From: Candidatus Methylophosphatis roskildensis
Lineage (GTDB): Bacteria > Pseudomonadota > Gammaproteobacteria > Burkholderiales > Rhodocyclaceae
Reading direction: 5' to 3'
Length of the DNA stretch: 64,000 bases
NCBI GenBank assembly: GCA_016708905.1
Contig: JADJEV010000004.1
Location: 558,001-622,000 of the forward strand
The first letter of the stretch is position 1. Each line of letters opens with the position of its first letter. Of this stretch, positions 16,315 to 24,992 are shown piece by piece. The translations under genes and the position numbers were made by a program. The notes beneath the pieces were generated by a model. The model was not told the DNA's origin. It ran no database searches and saw only the letters and a program-made list of their open reading frames with translations.

Positions 16315-16350
16315 TCGTCACCCGTCACTGTCCTTGTCACCCGTCACCGC
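16226..16350. repeat. Inverted TGACGGG/CCCGTCA repeat cluster over the waaF start
   Basis: The left arm (16226-16287) contains several copies of GTGACGGGTGACA and the right arm (16302-16348) their reverse complements. GGTGACGGGTGACAAGG at 16240-16256 is the exact reverse complement of 16332-16348. The whole can fold into a long hairpin. It lies between the zinc-finger gene stop and waaF, and it covers the region where the waaF start codon and ribosome site should be. Confidence 0.85.
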
Positions 16351-16353
16351 CCC

Positions 16354-16554
16354 TCAGTGGCCGCCCTTGGGCTTTTCGCCGGTGAAGGTGTAACGCGTGC
16401 CGCAGTAGGGGCAGTAGGCTTCGCCGGTTTTCAGTACATCGAGGAATACGCGTGGATGCCTGGCCCACAGCGGTGCGCCGGGGCGCGGGCAGTGCAGCGG
16501 CAGATCCCTGGCGGTCACATCGACCTGGCGGGTGTTGTCTTTCAGTTCGGCCAT
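16354..16554 (-). CDS. Small CHCC-type zinc-finger protein
   Basis: The 66-residue protein ends in CPYCGTRYTFTG, with another Cys and His in LPLHCPRPGAPLWARHP. This makes the CHCC zinc-finger pattern of a family commonly encoded right after ilvE in betaproteobacteria. It starts at ATG 16554, 11 bases after the ilvE stop, so it is probably co-transcribed with ilvE. The family resembles the NDUFS6/complex I zinc-binding subunit domain, but the bacterial role is not settled. Confidence 0.85.
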   Translation of the reverse strand: MAELKDNTRQVDVTARDLPLHCPRPGAPLWARHPRVFLDVLKTGEAYCPYCGTRYTFTGEKPKGGH

Positions 16555-16565
16555 TTTTTTCTCGT

Positions 16566-17492
16566 CTATTGGTTCACTGGCGTCAGCCATTCGCGATACT
16601 TCTCGGCGCGGCCATTGACCACATCGAAAAACAGCGCCTGCAGCTTGGTGGTCAGCGGGCCACGCTTGCCTTCGCCGATGCTGCGGCCGTCGAGTTCGCG
16701 GATCGGCGTGACTTCGGCGGCGGTGCCGGTGAAAAAGGCTTCGTCGGCCACATAGACGTCGTCGCGCGTCAGACGCTTGGCGCGCACCTCGTAGCCGAGG
16801 TCGGCGGCCAGGCGGATGATCGAGGCGCGGGTGATGCCGATCAGCGCCGAGGCGATCTCCGGTTCGTAGATGACACCGTCCTTGACGATGAAGAGGTTCT
16901 CGCCGGCACCTTCGGCGACGAAACCGTCGACGTCGAGCAGCAAGGCCTCGTCGTAGCCGTGCTCGGTGGCTTCCAGGTTGGCCAGTATCGAGTTGGCGTA
17001 AGTGCCCGAGTACTTGGCGCGGCACATCGACACATTGACATGGTGGCGCGCGTAGCTCGAGGTCTTGACGCGGATGCCCTTCTCGATGCCCTCGGCGCCG
17101 AGGTACGCACCCCACGGCCAGGCGGCGATCGAGACATGCACGGCAGCGCCCTTGGGCGAGACGCCCATCTTCTCCGAGCCGTAGAAGGCAATCGGCCGGA
17201 TGTAGCAGGACTCGAGCTGGTTGGCGCGCACCACTTCGCGCTGCGCCTCCATGAGTTGCGCGCGGCTGTAGGGGATCGTCATGCGGTAGATGTGCGCCGA
17301 ATTGAACAAGCGATCGGTATGTTCCTTGAGGCGGAAGATCGCGGTGCCGATCTGGGTGTCGTAGGCGCGTACCCCCTCGAAGACCGCCAGACCATAGTGC
17401 AGCGAGTGGGTGAGCACGTGGGTCGTGGCTTCACGCCAGGGCACCAGCTTGCCGTCATGCCATATGAACCCGTCGCGGTCCGCCATCGACAT
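16566..17492 (-). CDS. ilvE: Branched-chain amino acid aminotransferase
   Basis: IlvE is a fold-type IV PLP enzyme that makes Leu, Ile and Val from their keto acids with glutamate. The 308-residue protein has SLHYGLAVFEGVRAY and the PLP lysine in CRAKYSGTYANS. It also has GYDEALLLDVDGFVAEGAGENLF and the late TRDDVYVADEAFFTGTAAEV. Its length is normal. It heads a two-gene unit with the CHCC zinc-finger gene. The opposite-strand nudJ gene starts 134 bp upstream, so promoters for both lie in 17493-17625. Confidence 0.95.
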   Translation of the reverse strand: MSMADRDGFIWHDGKLVPWREATTHVLTHSLHYGLAVFEGVRAYDTQIGTAIFRLKEHTDRLFNSAHIYRMTIPYSRAQLMEAQREVVRANQLESCYIRPIAFYGSEKMGVSPKGAAVHVSIAAWPWGAYLGAEGIEKGIRVKTSSYARHHVNVSMCRAKYSGTYANSILANLEATEHGYDEALLLDVDGFVAEGAGENLFIVKDGVIYEPEIASALIGITRASIIRLAADLGYEVRAKRLTRDDVYVADEAFFTGTAAEVTPIRELDGRSIGEGKRGPLTTKLQALFFDVVNGRAEKYREWLTPVNQ

Positions 17493-17625
17493 CTTGAACT
17501 CTCCGAGCGCCGATTACTCAGCATTGAGACTGCGTGAAAGGGCGTGATTTTAGCGCATTTGCCCTGGTGCCCGGAAGCCTGGAACGCGGCAAAGGTAGAA
17601 TAGTCGGCTCGATTCAGGAACCGGA

Positions 17626-18078
17626 ATGGACAGGATCTGGAAACCCAGCGTCACCGTCGCGGCGATCATCGAGCGCGACGGCCGCTTTCTGCTGGTGGAG
17701 GAGGAAACCTCGGACGGCCTGCGCTTCAACCAGCCGGCCGGCCATCTCGACGAGGGCGAGTCGCTGGTGCACGCCTGCGCGCGCGAGACACTGGAGGAAA
17801 CCGCGCACGTCTTTCGTCCGACTGAGCTGGTGGGCGTCTACCAGATCCGCATCGCCGCCAGGGATGTCACCTACCTGCGCTTCGCCTTTGCCGGCGAGTT
17901 GCTCGGCGTCGACGAAACCCGCGAACTCGACCAGGGCATCGTGCGCACCGTATGGCTGACGCCCGCGGAAATCGAGGCCTCGGCCGGGCGCCACCGCAGC
18001 CCCTTCGTCGTGCAATGCGTGAAGGATTTTCAGGCCGGCCGGCGCTATCCGCTCGAGCTGATCCACCATATCCCGTGA
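17626..18078 (+). CDS. nudJ: NudJ-like Nudix hydrolase
   Basis: The 150-residue protein carries a Nudix box in GHLDEGESLVHACARETLEE, with the downstream TVWLTPAEIEA typical of NudJ. NudJ-type enzymes hydrolyse nucleoside di/triphosphates and HMP pyrophosphate. The TGA stop overlaps the GTG start of the next gene, and that gene overlaps mnmA, so the three form one operon. A nudJ-mnmA order is common in proteobacteria. Confidence 0.88.
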   Translation: MDRIWKPSVTVAAIIERDGRFLLVEEETSDGLRFNQPAGHLDEGESLVHACARETLEETAHVFRPTELVGVYQIRIAARDVTYLRFAFAGELLGVDETRELDQGIVRTVWLTPAEIEASAGRHRSPFVVQCVKDFQAGRRYPLELIHHIP

Positions 18079-18737
18079 GGTTCCTGCTCTGCCTACTGCT
18101 GTCGCTGGCGAGCGCCGCCCAGGCGGATGACTCGGTGCCGTTCTGCTACAACTACGGCTGCGGCGTCGAAGCCGAGGTGCGCTTCGACGCGCGGCAGATG
18201 GCCCAGGTGCGCGAACAACTGCAGGGCGCAGCCGATGCCGCCGACGAGCGCCGCCGGCTCGCAGTGGTGCTCGGGTCGCTCTACGGCTGGGCCGGCGAGC
18301 AGTTGCCGATCCGTGCCGACAAGGGCGGCGACTATGCCGACGACGGAGTGGAGGGCCGTATGGACTGCATCGACCATGCCACGACCACCACGCGGCTGCT
18401 GCGGCTGCTCGAAGCGCACGGCTGGCTGCGCCACCATCGGGTGATCGAACAGGCGCGGCGCAGCTTTCTGATCCTCCAGCATTTCTCTGCCGTGATCGAG
18501 CAGCGGGTGGCCCCGGTCGCGCAGGGCGAGGCCGAGCCGGTGGGTGACTGGTGCGTCGGCTGCTACGGCGAAGGCGGCTCGGTATTCGCCGGGCCGCAAT
18601 CACGCAACGAGCAGCCCGCGCCCGACCCGGTGATGGATGCCCGCTGGGCGGTCGATACCTGGTTTCGCGACAACGGCGCACCGGCCGTGGTGATGCCGCT
18701 CGCCACCTGGCTGGGCGGCGCATATCCGGATGACTGA
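18075..18737 (+). CDS. Exported protein of unknown function between nudJ and mnmA
   Basis: GTG 18075 overlaps the nudJ stop (GTGA) and opens a signal peptide (MRFLLCLLLSLASAAQA). The mature protein of about 200 residues has several Cys (FCYNYGCG, GDWCVGCYG) that may form disulfides. It also has a conserved-looking GRMDCIDHATTTTRLLRLL. That Cys-Asp context loosely recalls the nucleophile region of transglutaminase-like peptidases, but I cannot place a matching His and Asp, so no activity is claimed. It overlaps mnmA by eight bases, which is odd for a secreted protein among cytoplasmic enzymes. Confidence 0.75.
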   Translation: MRFLLCLLLSLASAAQADDSVPFCYNYGCGVEAEVRFDARQMAQVREQLQGAADAADERRRLAVVLGSLYGWAGEQLPIRADKGGDYADDGVEGRMDCIDHATTTTRLLRLLEAHGWLRHHRVIEQARRSFLILQHFSAVIEQRVAPVAQGEAEPVGDWCVGCYGEGGSVFAGPQSRNEQPAPDPVMDARWAVDTWFRDNGAPAVVMPLATWLGGAYPDD

Positions 18738-19842
18738 ACCGGCGCGGACCGTCGTCGTCGGCATGTCCGGCGGCGTCGACTCGTCGGTCACCGCGCTGCT
18801 GCTGAAGCAGCAGGGCTGGCAGGTGATCGGCCTGTTCATGAAGAACTGGGAGGACGATGACGACGACGCCTACTGCTCGACGCGGCAGGATCTGGTCGAG
18901 GTCGCCGCGGTGTGCGACGTGATCGGCATCGATCTCGAAGTGGTGAACTTCTCCGCCGAGTACAAGGATCGCGTGTTCGCCGAATTCCTGCGCGAATACC
19001 GCGCCGGCCGCACGCCCAACCCCGACGTGCTGTGCAACGCCGAGATCAAGTTCAAGGCCTTCCTCGAGCATGCGATGAAGCTCGGTGCCGCGCGCATCGC
19101 CACCGGCCACTATGCGCGCGTGCGCGAAGCGGATGGCCGCGTCGAGTTGCTCAAGGGCGTCGATCTGGGCAAGGACCAGAGCTACTTCCTGTACCGGCTC
19201 AACCAGGCGCAACTGGCGCGCACGCTGTTCCCGATCGGCCACCTGCACAAGCACGCGGTGCGCCGCATCGCCGAGCAGGCCAGGCTGCCCAACTTCGCCA
19301 GGAAGGATTCCACCGGTATCTGCTTCATCGGCGAGCGGCCGTTCCGCGAGTTCCTGCAGCGTTACCTGCCGACCGAACCGGGCGAGATCCGCAGCCTCGA
19401 CGACGAGCGGCCGGTCGGCCGCCACCAGGGGTTGATGTATCACACGCTCGGCCAGCGCAAGGGACTGCGAATTGGTGGAATAAAGCCAGGTGGCAGCAAG
19501 CGCGGTGATGCTGCCGGCGAGCACGCAGCATGGTATGTGGCGCGCAAGGACATGCGGAACAACCGGCTCTATGTCGTGCAGGGGCACGATCACCCGGCGC
19601 TTCTCGCGGCGCGGCTCACGGCTGGCGACTTGAGCTGGGTTGCCGGTGCGCCGCCAGAGGTCGGGCGGGCTTACAGCGCCAGGACGCGCTACCGCCAGGC
19701 CGACGCGCCATGCACGATCACAGCGCTCGATGCGCAACGCCTGGAACTGGCGTTCGACGCGCCGCAATGGGCGGTGACGCCGGGCCAGTCGGCGGTGCTC
19801 TATTCGGGGGACGTCTGTCTTGGCGGCGGCATCATCGACTGA
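18730..19842 (+). CDS. mnmA: tRNA-specific 2-thiouridylase
   Basis: MnmA places sulfur on U34 of tRNA-Lys, Glu and Gln. The 370-residue protein has the PP-loop GMSGGVDSS at residues 11-19 and the catalytic Cys pair in NPDVLCNAEIKF and STGICFIGERPF. YHTLGQRKGL lies in the central domain and the C-terminal barrel is complete. Just after GLRIGG there is a Gly/Lys/Ala-rich insert (residues about 255-268, DNA 19490-19530) before AAWYVARKD, longer than the usual short loop. The start overlaps the preceding gene. Confidence 0.95.
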   Translation: MTEPARTVVVGMSGGVDSSVTALLLKQQGWQVIGLFMKNWEDDDDDAYCSTRQDLVEVAAVCDVIGIDLEVVNFSAEYKDRVFAEFLREYRAGRTPNPDVLCNAEIKFKAFLEHAMKLGAARIATGHYARVREADGRVELLKGVDLGKDQSYFLYRLNQAQLARTLFPIGHLHKHAVRRIAEQARLPNFARKDSTGICFIGERPFREFLQRYLPTEPGEIRSLDDERPVGRHQGLMYHTLGQRKGLRIGGIKPGGSKRGDAAGEHAAWYVARKDMRNNRLYVVQGHDHPALLAARLTAGDLSWVAGAPPEVGRAYSARTRYRQADAPCTITALDAQRLELAFDAPQWAVTPGQSAVLYSGDVCLGGGIID

Positions 19843-19860
19843 TGCCGGACTGCAGTCGCG

Positions 19861-20469
19861 TCAGTCGTGCGGAATCGTCTCGGCAAACGACGGACGCTGC
19901 ATCACCTTGTCGTAGAGACGTGTCAGATTCTCGTGCGCCTCGCGCCATTCGAGCGCCGGCATGCGGAACGCGAGGTAGCCGAGCGCCACGCACAGCGCGA
20001 TGTCGGCCAGCGTCAGCCCGTTGCCATAGCACCACGGATGGTCGCCGAGATCGGCCGACAGTGCGGCGAGTCCCGCAGTGATCTTGCCCTGGTGGCGGGC
20101 GATCCACGCTGCATCGCGCATCGCCTCGGGGCGCTTGCTCTCGAGCACGATCGCCACCGCTGCGTCGACCACGCCGTCGGCCAGCGCTTCCCAGCGCTTG
20201 ATGGTGATGCGCTCGCGGTTGGGCGAGGGCAGCAGGCGGTTGTTCGGTGTAACGCTGTCCAGATACTCGGCGATCACCCGCGAATCGAATAGCGTCGAGC
20301 CGTCGTCGAGGATCAGCACCGGCACCTTGCCCAGCGGGTTGATGTCCGGCACCCGGGTATCCGCCGACCACGGTACGTCGATGACGAACTCGTACTCGAT
20401 CTTCTTCTCGGCGAGCACGGCGCGAACCTTGCGCACGTAAGGACTGGTTATTGAGCCGACGAGCTTCAT
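19861..20469 (-). CDS. Glutathione S-transferase family protein
   Basis: The 202-residue protein has a thioredoxin-like N-terminal domain (MKLVGSITSPYVRKVR, then NPLGKVPVLILDDGSTLFDS, where the cis-Pro and Ser bind glutathione). The helical C-terminal domain contains GNGLTLADIAL. It resembles the YibF/GstA-like single-gene transferases of proteobacteria. It is convergent with mnmA at 18 bp, and no terminator is evident between them. The substrate is unknown. Confidence 0.85.
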   Translation of the reverse strand: MKLVGSITSPYVRKVRAVLAEKKIEYEFVIDVPWSADTRVPDINPLGKVPVLILDDGSTLFDSRVIAEYLDSVTPNNRLLPSPNRERITIKRWEALADGVVDAAVAIVLESKRPEAMRDAAWIARHQGKITAGLAALSADLGDHPWCYGNGLTLADIALCVALGYLAFRMPALEWREAHENLTRLYDKVMQRPSFAETIPHD

Positions 20470-20872
20470 GGAAGATCCGCGAGTACGAATTGGGTCAGTA
20501 TAGCATCCGGCGTCCGCTGCTCGGTCGCCGCAAGGCAGGATTCAAGCTCCATCCTTTTTTCCTCTCCCGCGTCAGGCTCGACCCGTCTCTCCGCCCCCCG
20601 AGCGGCAACCCACTTCTCTCCCGCCCCATTCAGGGGGAGGGCCGGGGGAGGGGGTGATGCGGTGGATATTCTCCCGACGTCACGTCATGGTTACGCCGCG
20701 GATGTGCCGGCCTGGGATCCGCACCGGCTGGCGCTCCCACGGGTGCCATGCCCATGAGCCAGCATACATGCGGCCTGCAGCCTTGCCTGCCGCGAGAGCG
20801 CCATTCCATGCGGGTTGCAGGCCGGCGTGCCCGCGGGGCCGGCGACCCCCGGCCGGCACGCACCTGTGCAGA
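20470..20872. other. Gene-free stretch with dispersed repeats
   Basis: No gene is supported here. The stretch has a G/C-homopurine palindromic segment around 20620-20653 resembling the hairpin at 9195-9219. It also has a sequence around 20698-20830 related to 8985-9095, including the exact inverted copy of 6783-6803 at 20798-20818. Confidence 0.5.
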
Positions 20873-22321
20873 CTAGGGCGCGAGCACCTCGACCACATGC
20901 GGCCTGCCCGAGCCGTAGTTGCGGTTGTTGCCGGCCTCGGCACTGTTGTTGCGTTCGATCGCGGCAAAGCCGATCGCCGGCAGGCCGCTGAAGCCATGCA
21001 AGGAACCACTGTGAAGGCTGAGCTGCGCCCAGCCGGCCGACCCGACCGAGGTGGTTGGCACCCCGACTCCGAATATTGCGGCGCTGCCAAACAGGCTCGC
21101 TTGGGTCGCGCCACCGCGAAAGAAGACGACATTGGTCGAGTAGCACGGTCCGAGGGGGTTCTCGGGAATCTCGACGAGGGAGTCGAACTGCTCCTCGCGG
21201 CCGGAAAAGGAAACACCCCAGACGTCGCAGGATCGGCCGCCGATGAAGGCTTCCCTGAATGGTGGCAGGGCGGTGTTGGAGTTGATCTCCATCGGATCGG
21301 TATAGAAATGCTTGGTCGGGAATGTGACGACCCAGTCGGTCCTGGCGCTGCTGGTAGCAGTGCTGCCGGAAGCGAACTCGTTGTTCAGCAGCCTGGCCAT
21401 CAGCAGCACCGACACCGCATCGACCGAACTGGCGATATTGGGCGTCGAAATCAGCCTGCCATCGCCGTCGAACTGCTGTGCGGTGACGGCGCTGCTGCCG
21501 TGCGCCAGGGTCGGCTTGCTTTGGTCGGGCATAAAGATGATCGGCACAGTGTCCTGAAAATTCTGGATCGCCGTCGGGGTCGCGTCGTAGGCCTGGCCGG
21601 AGCCGATGTTGATCAGGGTCGCACTGCCGAACAGCACGTTCTTCGGCGCCTCGAAGCTCGCGAACGGCGTGCCGGCGAGCCTGGCGCCACCGCCGCCCGC
21701 CAGATCGAAGTTGCCCGCATTCAGAAAGATGTCCTGAACCGTGCCGCATGAACGCGGTGTGCCATCTACATGCTGGGCGGATGTCTCGATCGACGCGCCG
21801 GCGGCCGGAATCGCCGACTCGGGCACCGTCGAGATCGCCATCTCGATCACCTCGATGAAACCTTCCCGCAGCCGGTCCGGCCCGCTGCCGCCCTGGTCGT
21901 CGAGGCTGCCGCTGTAGTTGGCTGTCGTCAGCGCGATCTGGCTCGAACCGTTCGGCCCGGCGCCCAGGGCCGGCACGATGCACGACCGGTCGAACGTGCG
22001 GATCAGCGCACCATCGGCGCCGTCGGTGGTCACAGCGCCGGTCCACACATCGCGCGGCGACAGGGCGAGGTGGAACTCGCGCACCGAACGGGCGTTCTTC
22101 GCCTCGCGCACACGCAGGTTGGCAAGCACCGTGCGATCCGAGGTGTTGGTCAGCGAGACCAGCGTGTCGAAGCCGTTGCGTACCGTGTAGTAGGGAAAGA
22201 TCAGCACCTCGCCCTTGCCGTTGGGGGCGAGGTTGATGGCCTGCGCCGGGGCGCACAGCGCAAGGGCGGCGGCGAGGGCGCTTGCGGCGAGGGTCTTGCT
22301 GCGGGCTGGCGAGCGTTTCAT
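20873..22321 (-). CDS. Exported protein of unknown function
   Basis: The 482-residue precursor begins with a clear signal peptide (MKRSPARSKTLAASALAAAL, cleaved after AQA). The mature part starts INLAPNGKGEVLIFPYYTVR and NGFDTLVSLTNTSD, which looks like a beta-sandwich. Similar openings occur in uncharacterised exported proteins of other proteobacteria. It has several Cys and many small residues and is predicted to be mostly beta. I see no catalytic motif or anchor. It stands alone, with repeats downstream and purB divergent upstream. Confidence 0.7.
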   Translation of the reverse strand: MKRSPARSKTLAASALAAALALCAPAQAINLAPNGKGEVLIFPYYTVRNGFDTLVSLTNTSDRTVLANLRVREAKNARSVREFHLALSPRDVWTGAVTTDGADGALIRTFDRSCIVPALGAGPNGSSQIALTTANYSGSLDDQGGSGPDRLREGFIEVIEMAISTVPESAIPAAGASIETSAQHVDGTPRSCGTVQDIFLNAGNFDLAGGGGARLAGTPFASFEAPKNVLFGSATLINIGSGQAYDATPTAIQNFQDTVPIIFMPDQSKPTLAHGSSAVTAQQFDGDGRLISTPNIASSVDAVSVLLMARLLNNEFASGSTATSSARTDWVVTFPTKHFYTDPMEINSNTALPPFREAFIGGRSCDVWGVSFSGREEQFDSLVEIPENPLGPCYSTNVVFFRGGATQASLFGSAAIFGVGVPTTSVGSAGWAQLSLHSGSLHGFSGLPAIGFAAIERNNSAEAGNNRNYGSGRPHVVEVLAP

Positions 22322-22503
22322 CGGTCGCTCCTGTGCGCTGGTGTGGTGGAGAAATCATGATACCCGATTCGCGTCGGCCGATGATCAACGCATGAGCGCC
22401 CGCGGCCGGCGCCATCGTGCGGCGAGCCAATGAAGCCACATGCTAAAATTCGCCGCTCTCCGCGCTGCCGGCGCCCATCCTTTTCGGATCGTTTGCTCAC
22501 CAG

Positions 22504-23871
22504 ATGGATTTTTCGCCGCTTACCGCGCTTTCGCCGCTCGACGGGCGCTATCACGACAAGGTCGGCGCGCTGCGCGCCTGCTTCTCTGAATACGGCCTGA
22601 TGCGCAATCGAATCCGGGTCGAACTCGCCTGGCTCGATGCGCTGGCGCAGGCGCCGCAGCTCGCCGAAGTTCCGGATTTTTCCACCGCCACTCGGGCCGA
22701 AATGGCCGCTCTGGTCAGCCGGTTTTCGGTGGCCGACGCCGATCAGATCAAGGCGATCGAGGGGCGCACCAATCACGACGTCAAGGCAATGGAGTACTGG
22801 CTCAAGGAACGCCTGGCGCATAACGACGAGGTGATGCGCGTCTCCGAGTTCATCCACTTCGCCTGCACTTCCGAGGACATCAACAATACCTCGCACGCGC
22901 TGATGCTGGCGGAAGCGCGCGGCGACGTGCTGCTGCCGGCGCTGGACAAGGTGATCGGGCGTCTGCGCGAACTGGCGCACGATCTGGCGGATGCGCCGAT
23001 GCTCTCGCGCACCCACGGCCAGCCGGCCAGCCCGACCACGCTCGGCAAGGAAATGGCAAATATCGCGGCGCGTCTGTTACGGGCGCGTGAGCGCATCGTC
23101 GAGGTGCCACTGCTGGCGAAATTCAACGGCGCGGTCGGCAACTACAATGCCCACCTGTCGGCCTACCCGGACTTCGACTGGGAGGGATTTGCCCGGCACT
23201 TCGTCGAATCCCTCGGCCTGGCCTTCAATCCCTACACCATCCAGATCGAGCCGCACGACGCGATGGCCGAGCTCTACGACGCCATGGCGCGCGCCAACAC
23301 GATCCTGCTCGATGCCTGCCGTGATATCTGGATGTACGTTTCGCTCGGCTACTTCAGGCAGAAGCTCAAGGAAGGCGAAATCGGCAGTTCGACCATGCCG
23401 CACAAGGTCAATCCGATCGATTTCGAGAACGCGGAGGGCAACCTCGGGCTGGCCAACGCGATCCTGCGACATCTGTCGGACAAGCTGCCGCTGTCTCGCA
23501 TGCAGCGCGATCTCAGCGATTCCACGGTGCTGCGCAATATGGGCGTGGCCTTCGGCCATACGCTGCTGGCGCTGGATTCAGCGCTGCGCGGTCTGTCCAA
23601 GCTGGAGGCTGACCGCGGGCAACTGGCCACCGATCTCGAGGATGCGTGGGAAGTGCTGGCCGAGCCGATCCAGACGGTGATGCGACGCTACGGCGTGCCC
23701 AATCCCTACGAGCGGCTCAAGGATCTGACGCGCGGCAAGGGCATCAGCCGGGATGCGCTGCAGGATTTCATCCGCAAGCTGGCGATTCCCGAAGCCGAGA
23801 AGACGCGGCTGCTCGCCATGACGCCGGCCACCTACGTCGGCAAGGCGGTCGAACTGGCCCGGCGCATCTGA
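22504..23871 (+). CDS. purB: Adenylosuccinate lyase
   Basis: PurB acts twice in purine synthesis, splitting SAICAR and adenylosuccinate to release fumarate. The 455-residue protein begins LTALSPLDGRYHDKVGALR and has FIHFACTSEDINNTSHA and SRTHGQPASPTTLGKEM. It also carries the fumarase-family signature GSSTMPHKVNPIDFEN. Length and end (YVGKAVELARRI) are typical of the proteobacterial form. The upstream 180 bp contain the divergent start of an exported-protein gene. Confidence 0.96.
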   Translation: MDFSPLTALSPLDGRYHDKVGALRACFSEYGLMRNRIRVELAWLDALAQAPQLAEVPDFSTATRAEMAALVSRFSVADADQIKAIEGRTNHDVKAMEYWLKERLAHNDEVMRVSEFIHFACTSEDINNTSHALMLAEARGDVLLPALDKVIGRLRELAHDLADAPMLSRTHGQPASPTTLGKEMANIAARLLRARERIVEVPLLAKFNGAVGNYNAHLSAYPDFDWEGFARHFVESLGLAFNPYTIQIEPHDAMAELYDAMARANTILLDACRDIWMYVSLGYFRQKLKEGEIGSSTMPHKVNPIDFENAEGNLGLANAILRHLSDKLPLSRMQRDLSDSTVLRNMGVAFGHTLLALDSALRGLSKLEADRGQLATDLEDAWEVLAEPIQTVMRRYGVPNPYERLKDLTRGKGISRDALQDFIRKLAIPEAEKTRLLAMTPATYVGKAVELARRI

Positions 23872-23913
23872 ACGCGCGTCGGAACGCACATCCAAGGAAA
23901 AAGCGCAATCCCG

Positions 23914-24228
23914 ATGTCGTTTGCCGACAACATCAAGCACCTTCCCGGCGTGTCGCATCTGGCGGCGCTGCAACTGATCGAGGGCGGGCAGGTGGTCGCC
24001 ACCATCGAGCACAAGCCCGGTCAGGTCGGTTCGCTGGCGATCTACAACCACCTCGCGCAGATCTTCGGCGCCATCACGCCCCAGGCCGCCCACAAGGGCA
24101 TCGAGCTCTACGCCGAGCATGCCGAGGAGGCGCGCGCCAATCCCGGCAAGCACCCGAATATCGACCGTCTGGTGAAACTGGTGGATGAAGGTCGCACGCT
24201 GCGCGTCAAGCACGTCTTCGCAGCCTGA
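23914..24228 (+). CDS. DUF2322-like small protein
   Basis: The 104-residue protein begins MSFADNIKHLPGVSHLAALQ and contains GSLAIYNHLAQIFG, then EHAEEARANPGKHPNIDRL. It resembles the DUF2322 family of betaproteobacteria, whose function is unknown. It is cytoplasmic with no signal or membrane segment. It lies 42 bp after purB on the same strand and may be co-transcribed. Confidence 0.65.
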   Translation: MSFADNIKHLPGVSHLAALQLIEGGQVVATIEHKPGQVGSLAIYNHLAQIFGAITPQAAHKGIELYAEHAEEARANPGKHPNIDRLVKLVDEGRTLRVKHVFAA

Positions 24229-24276
24229 GACCCAAGCCTGCCGCCGGGCAATCCCTCAAATCACCGGTGGCCGGTT

Positions 24277-24987
24277 TCAGGAAACAGCGGAATCGGCAAG
24301 ATCCTTGACGATGCACATGATGCGCAGATCCGGAACCTCGGTCGAGAAGACCGTAGCAGGGATGGGATGGCCATGGATGCGATAGCCGAGGCGCGTGTAG
24401 TAAGCTTCCTGCTTTTCGCCCCAGCACATCACTTCGGCGTAATAGTGCCGGAGTCCGGATTCCATCACGACCCGCTCGAATTCAGCGATCAGGCGCGAAC
24501 CGATTCCCTGTCCTCGATGACCTTCGGCCACGTTGAAATGGAAATGACCGGCGTGCGACGGGTGAGCGGGAACCTGCAACAATGCCTCGGTAAGCACGAA
24601 GCGGACGAACTGTTGGCTGCGCGGATGATGCTTGTATTTTCCGAGCATATGCTTCCACAGCAGCCGATCGACGGCCAGGAGCGCAAGCTGGGCCCGCTGG
24701 ATGCCGAACAGCACGCCGACCGAGCCGGTCAGGTAGCCGACCACCCGGTTGTCGGCCTCCGCCACCCAGGTATGCTCGGGTTCGATCAGCAGGTAGGGCG
24801 CGACCATGAAATCGGTAAACCATTCACGGTCCTGGAATATGCTGTCGATCGGGGCGCCAAGTAAGGCGGCGTCGCAGCAGACATCGTTGATCTGCTGCCG
24901 GTCGGGGCCGTCGGTGCGATAGTGTCGGATTGAGATGTTCAAGGAGGCGCTGATCCGGGTATTCGCTCGGCGTAAGACGCGCAGCAC
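24277..24987 (-). CDS. GNAT-family N-acetyltransferase
   Basis: The protein of up to 236 residues has the acetyl-CoA binding motif in FNVAEGHRGQGIGSRLIAEF and a late YYTRLGYRIHG, typical of GNAT enzymes. An insertion of about 50 residues between the early strands (DRLLWKHMLGKYKHHPRSQQ) is unusual. The GTG start at 24987 leaves only five bases to the divergent hydrolase gene. A TTG at 24942 is an alternative that leaves room for a promoter. The substrate is unknown. Confidence 0.75.
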   Translation of the reverse strand: MLRVLRRANTRISASLNISIRHYRTDGPDRQQINDVCCDAALLGAPIDSIFQDREWFTDFMVAPYLLIEPEHTWVAEADNRVVGYLTGSVGVLFGIQRAQLALLAVDRLLWKHMLGKYKHHPRSQQFVRFVLTEALLQVPAHPSHAGHFHFNVAEGHRGQGIGSRLIAEFERVVMESGLRHYYAEVMCWGEKQEAYYTRLGYRIHGHPIPATVFSTEVPDLRIMCIVKDLADSAVS

Positions 24988-24992
24988 AACTC

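Noticed and set aside
16226..16350. CRISPR or integration site at the TGACGGG repeats
   Set aside because: The units are short, variable and inverted about a centre, with no spacers and no integrase gene near.
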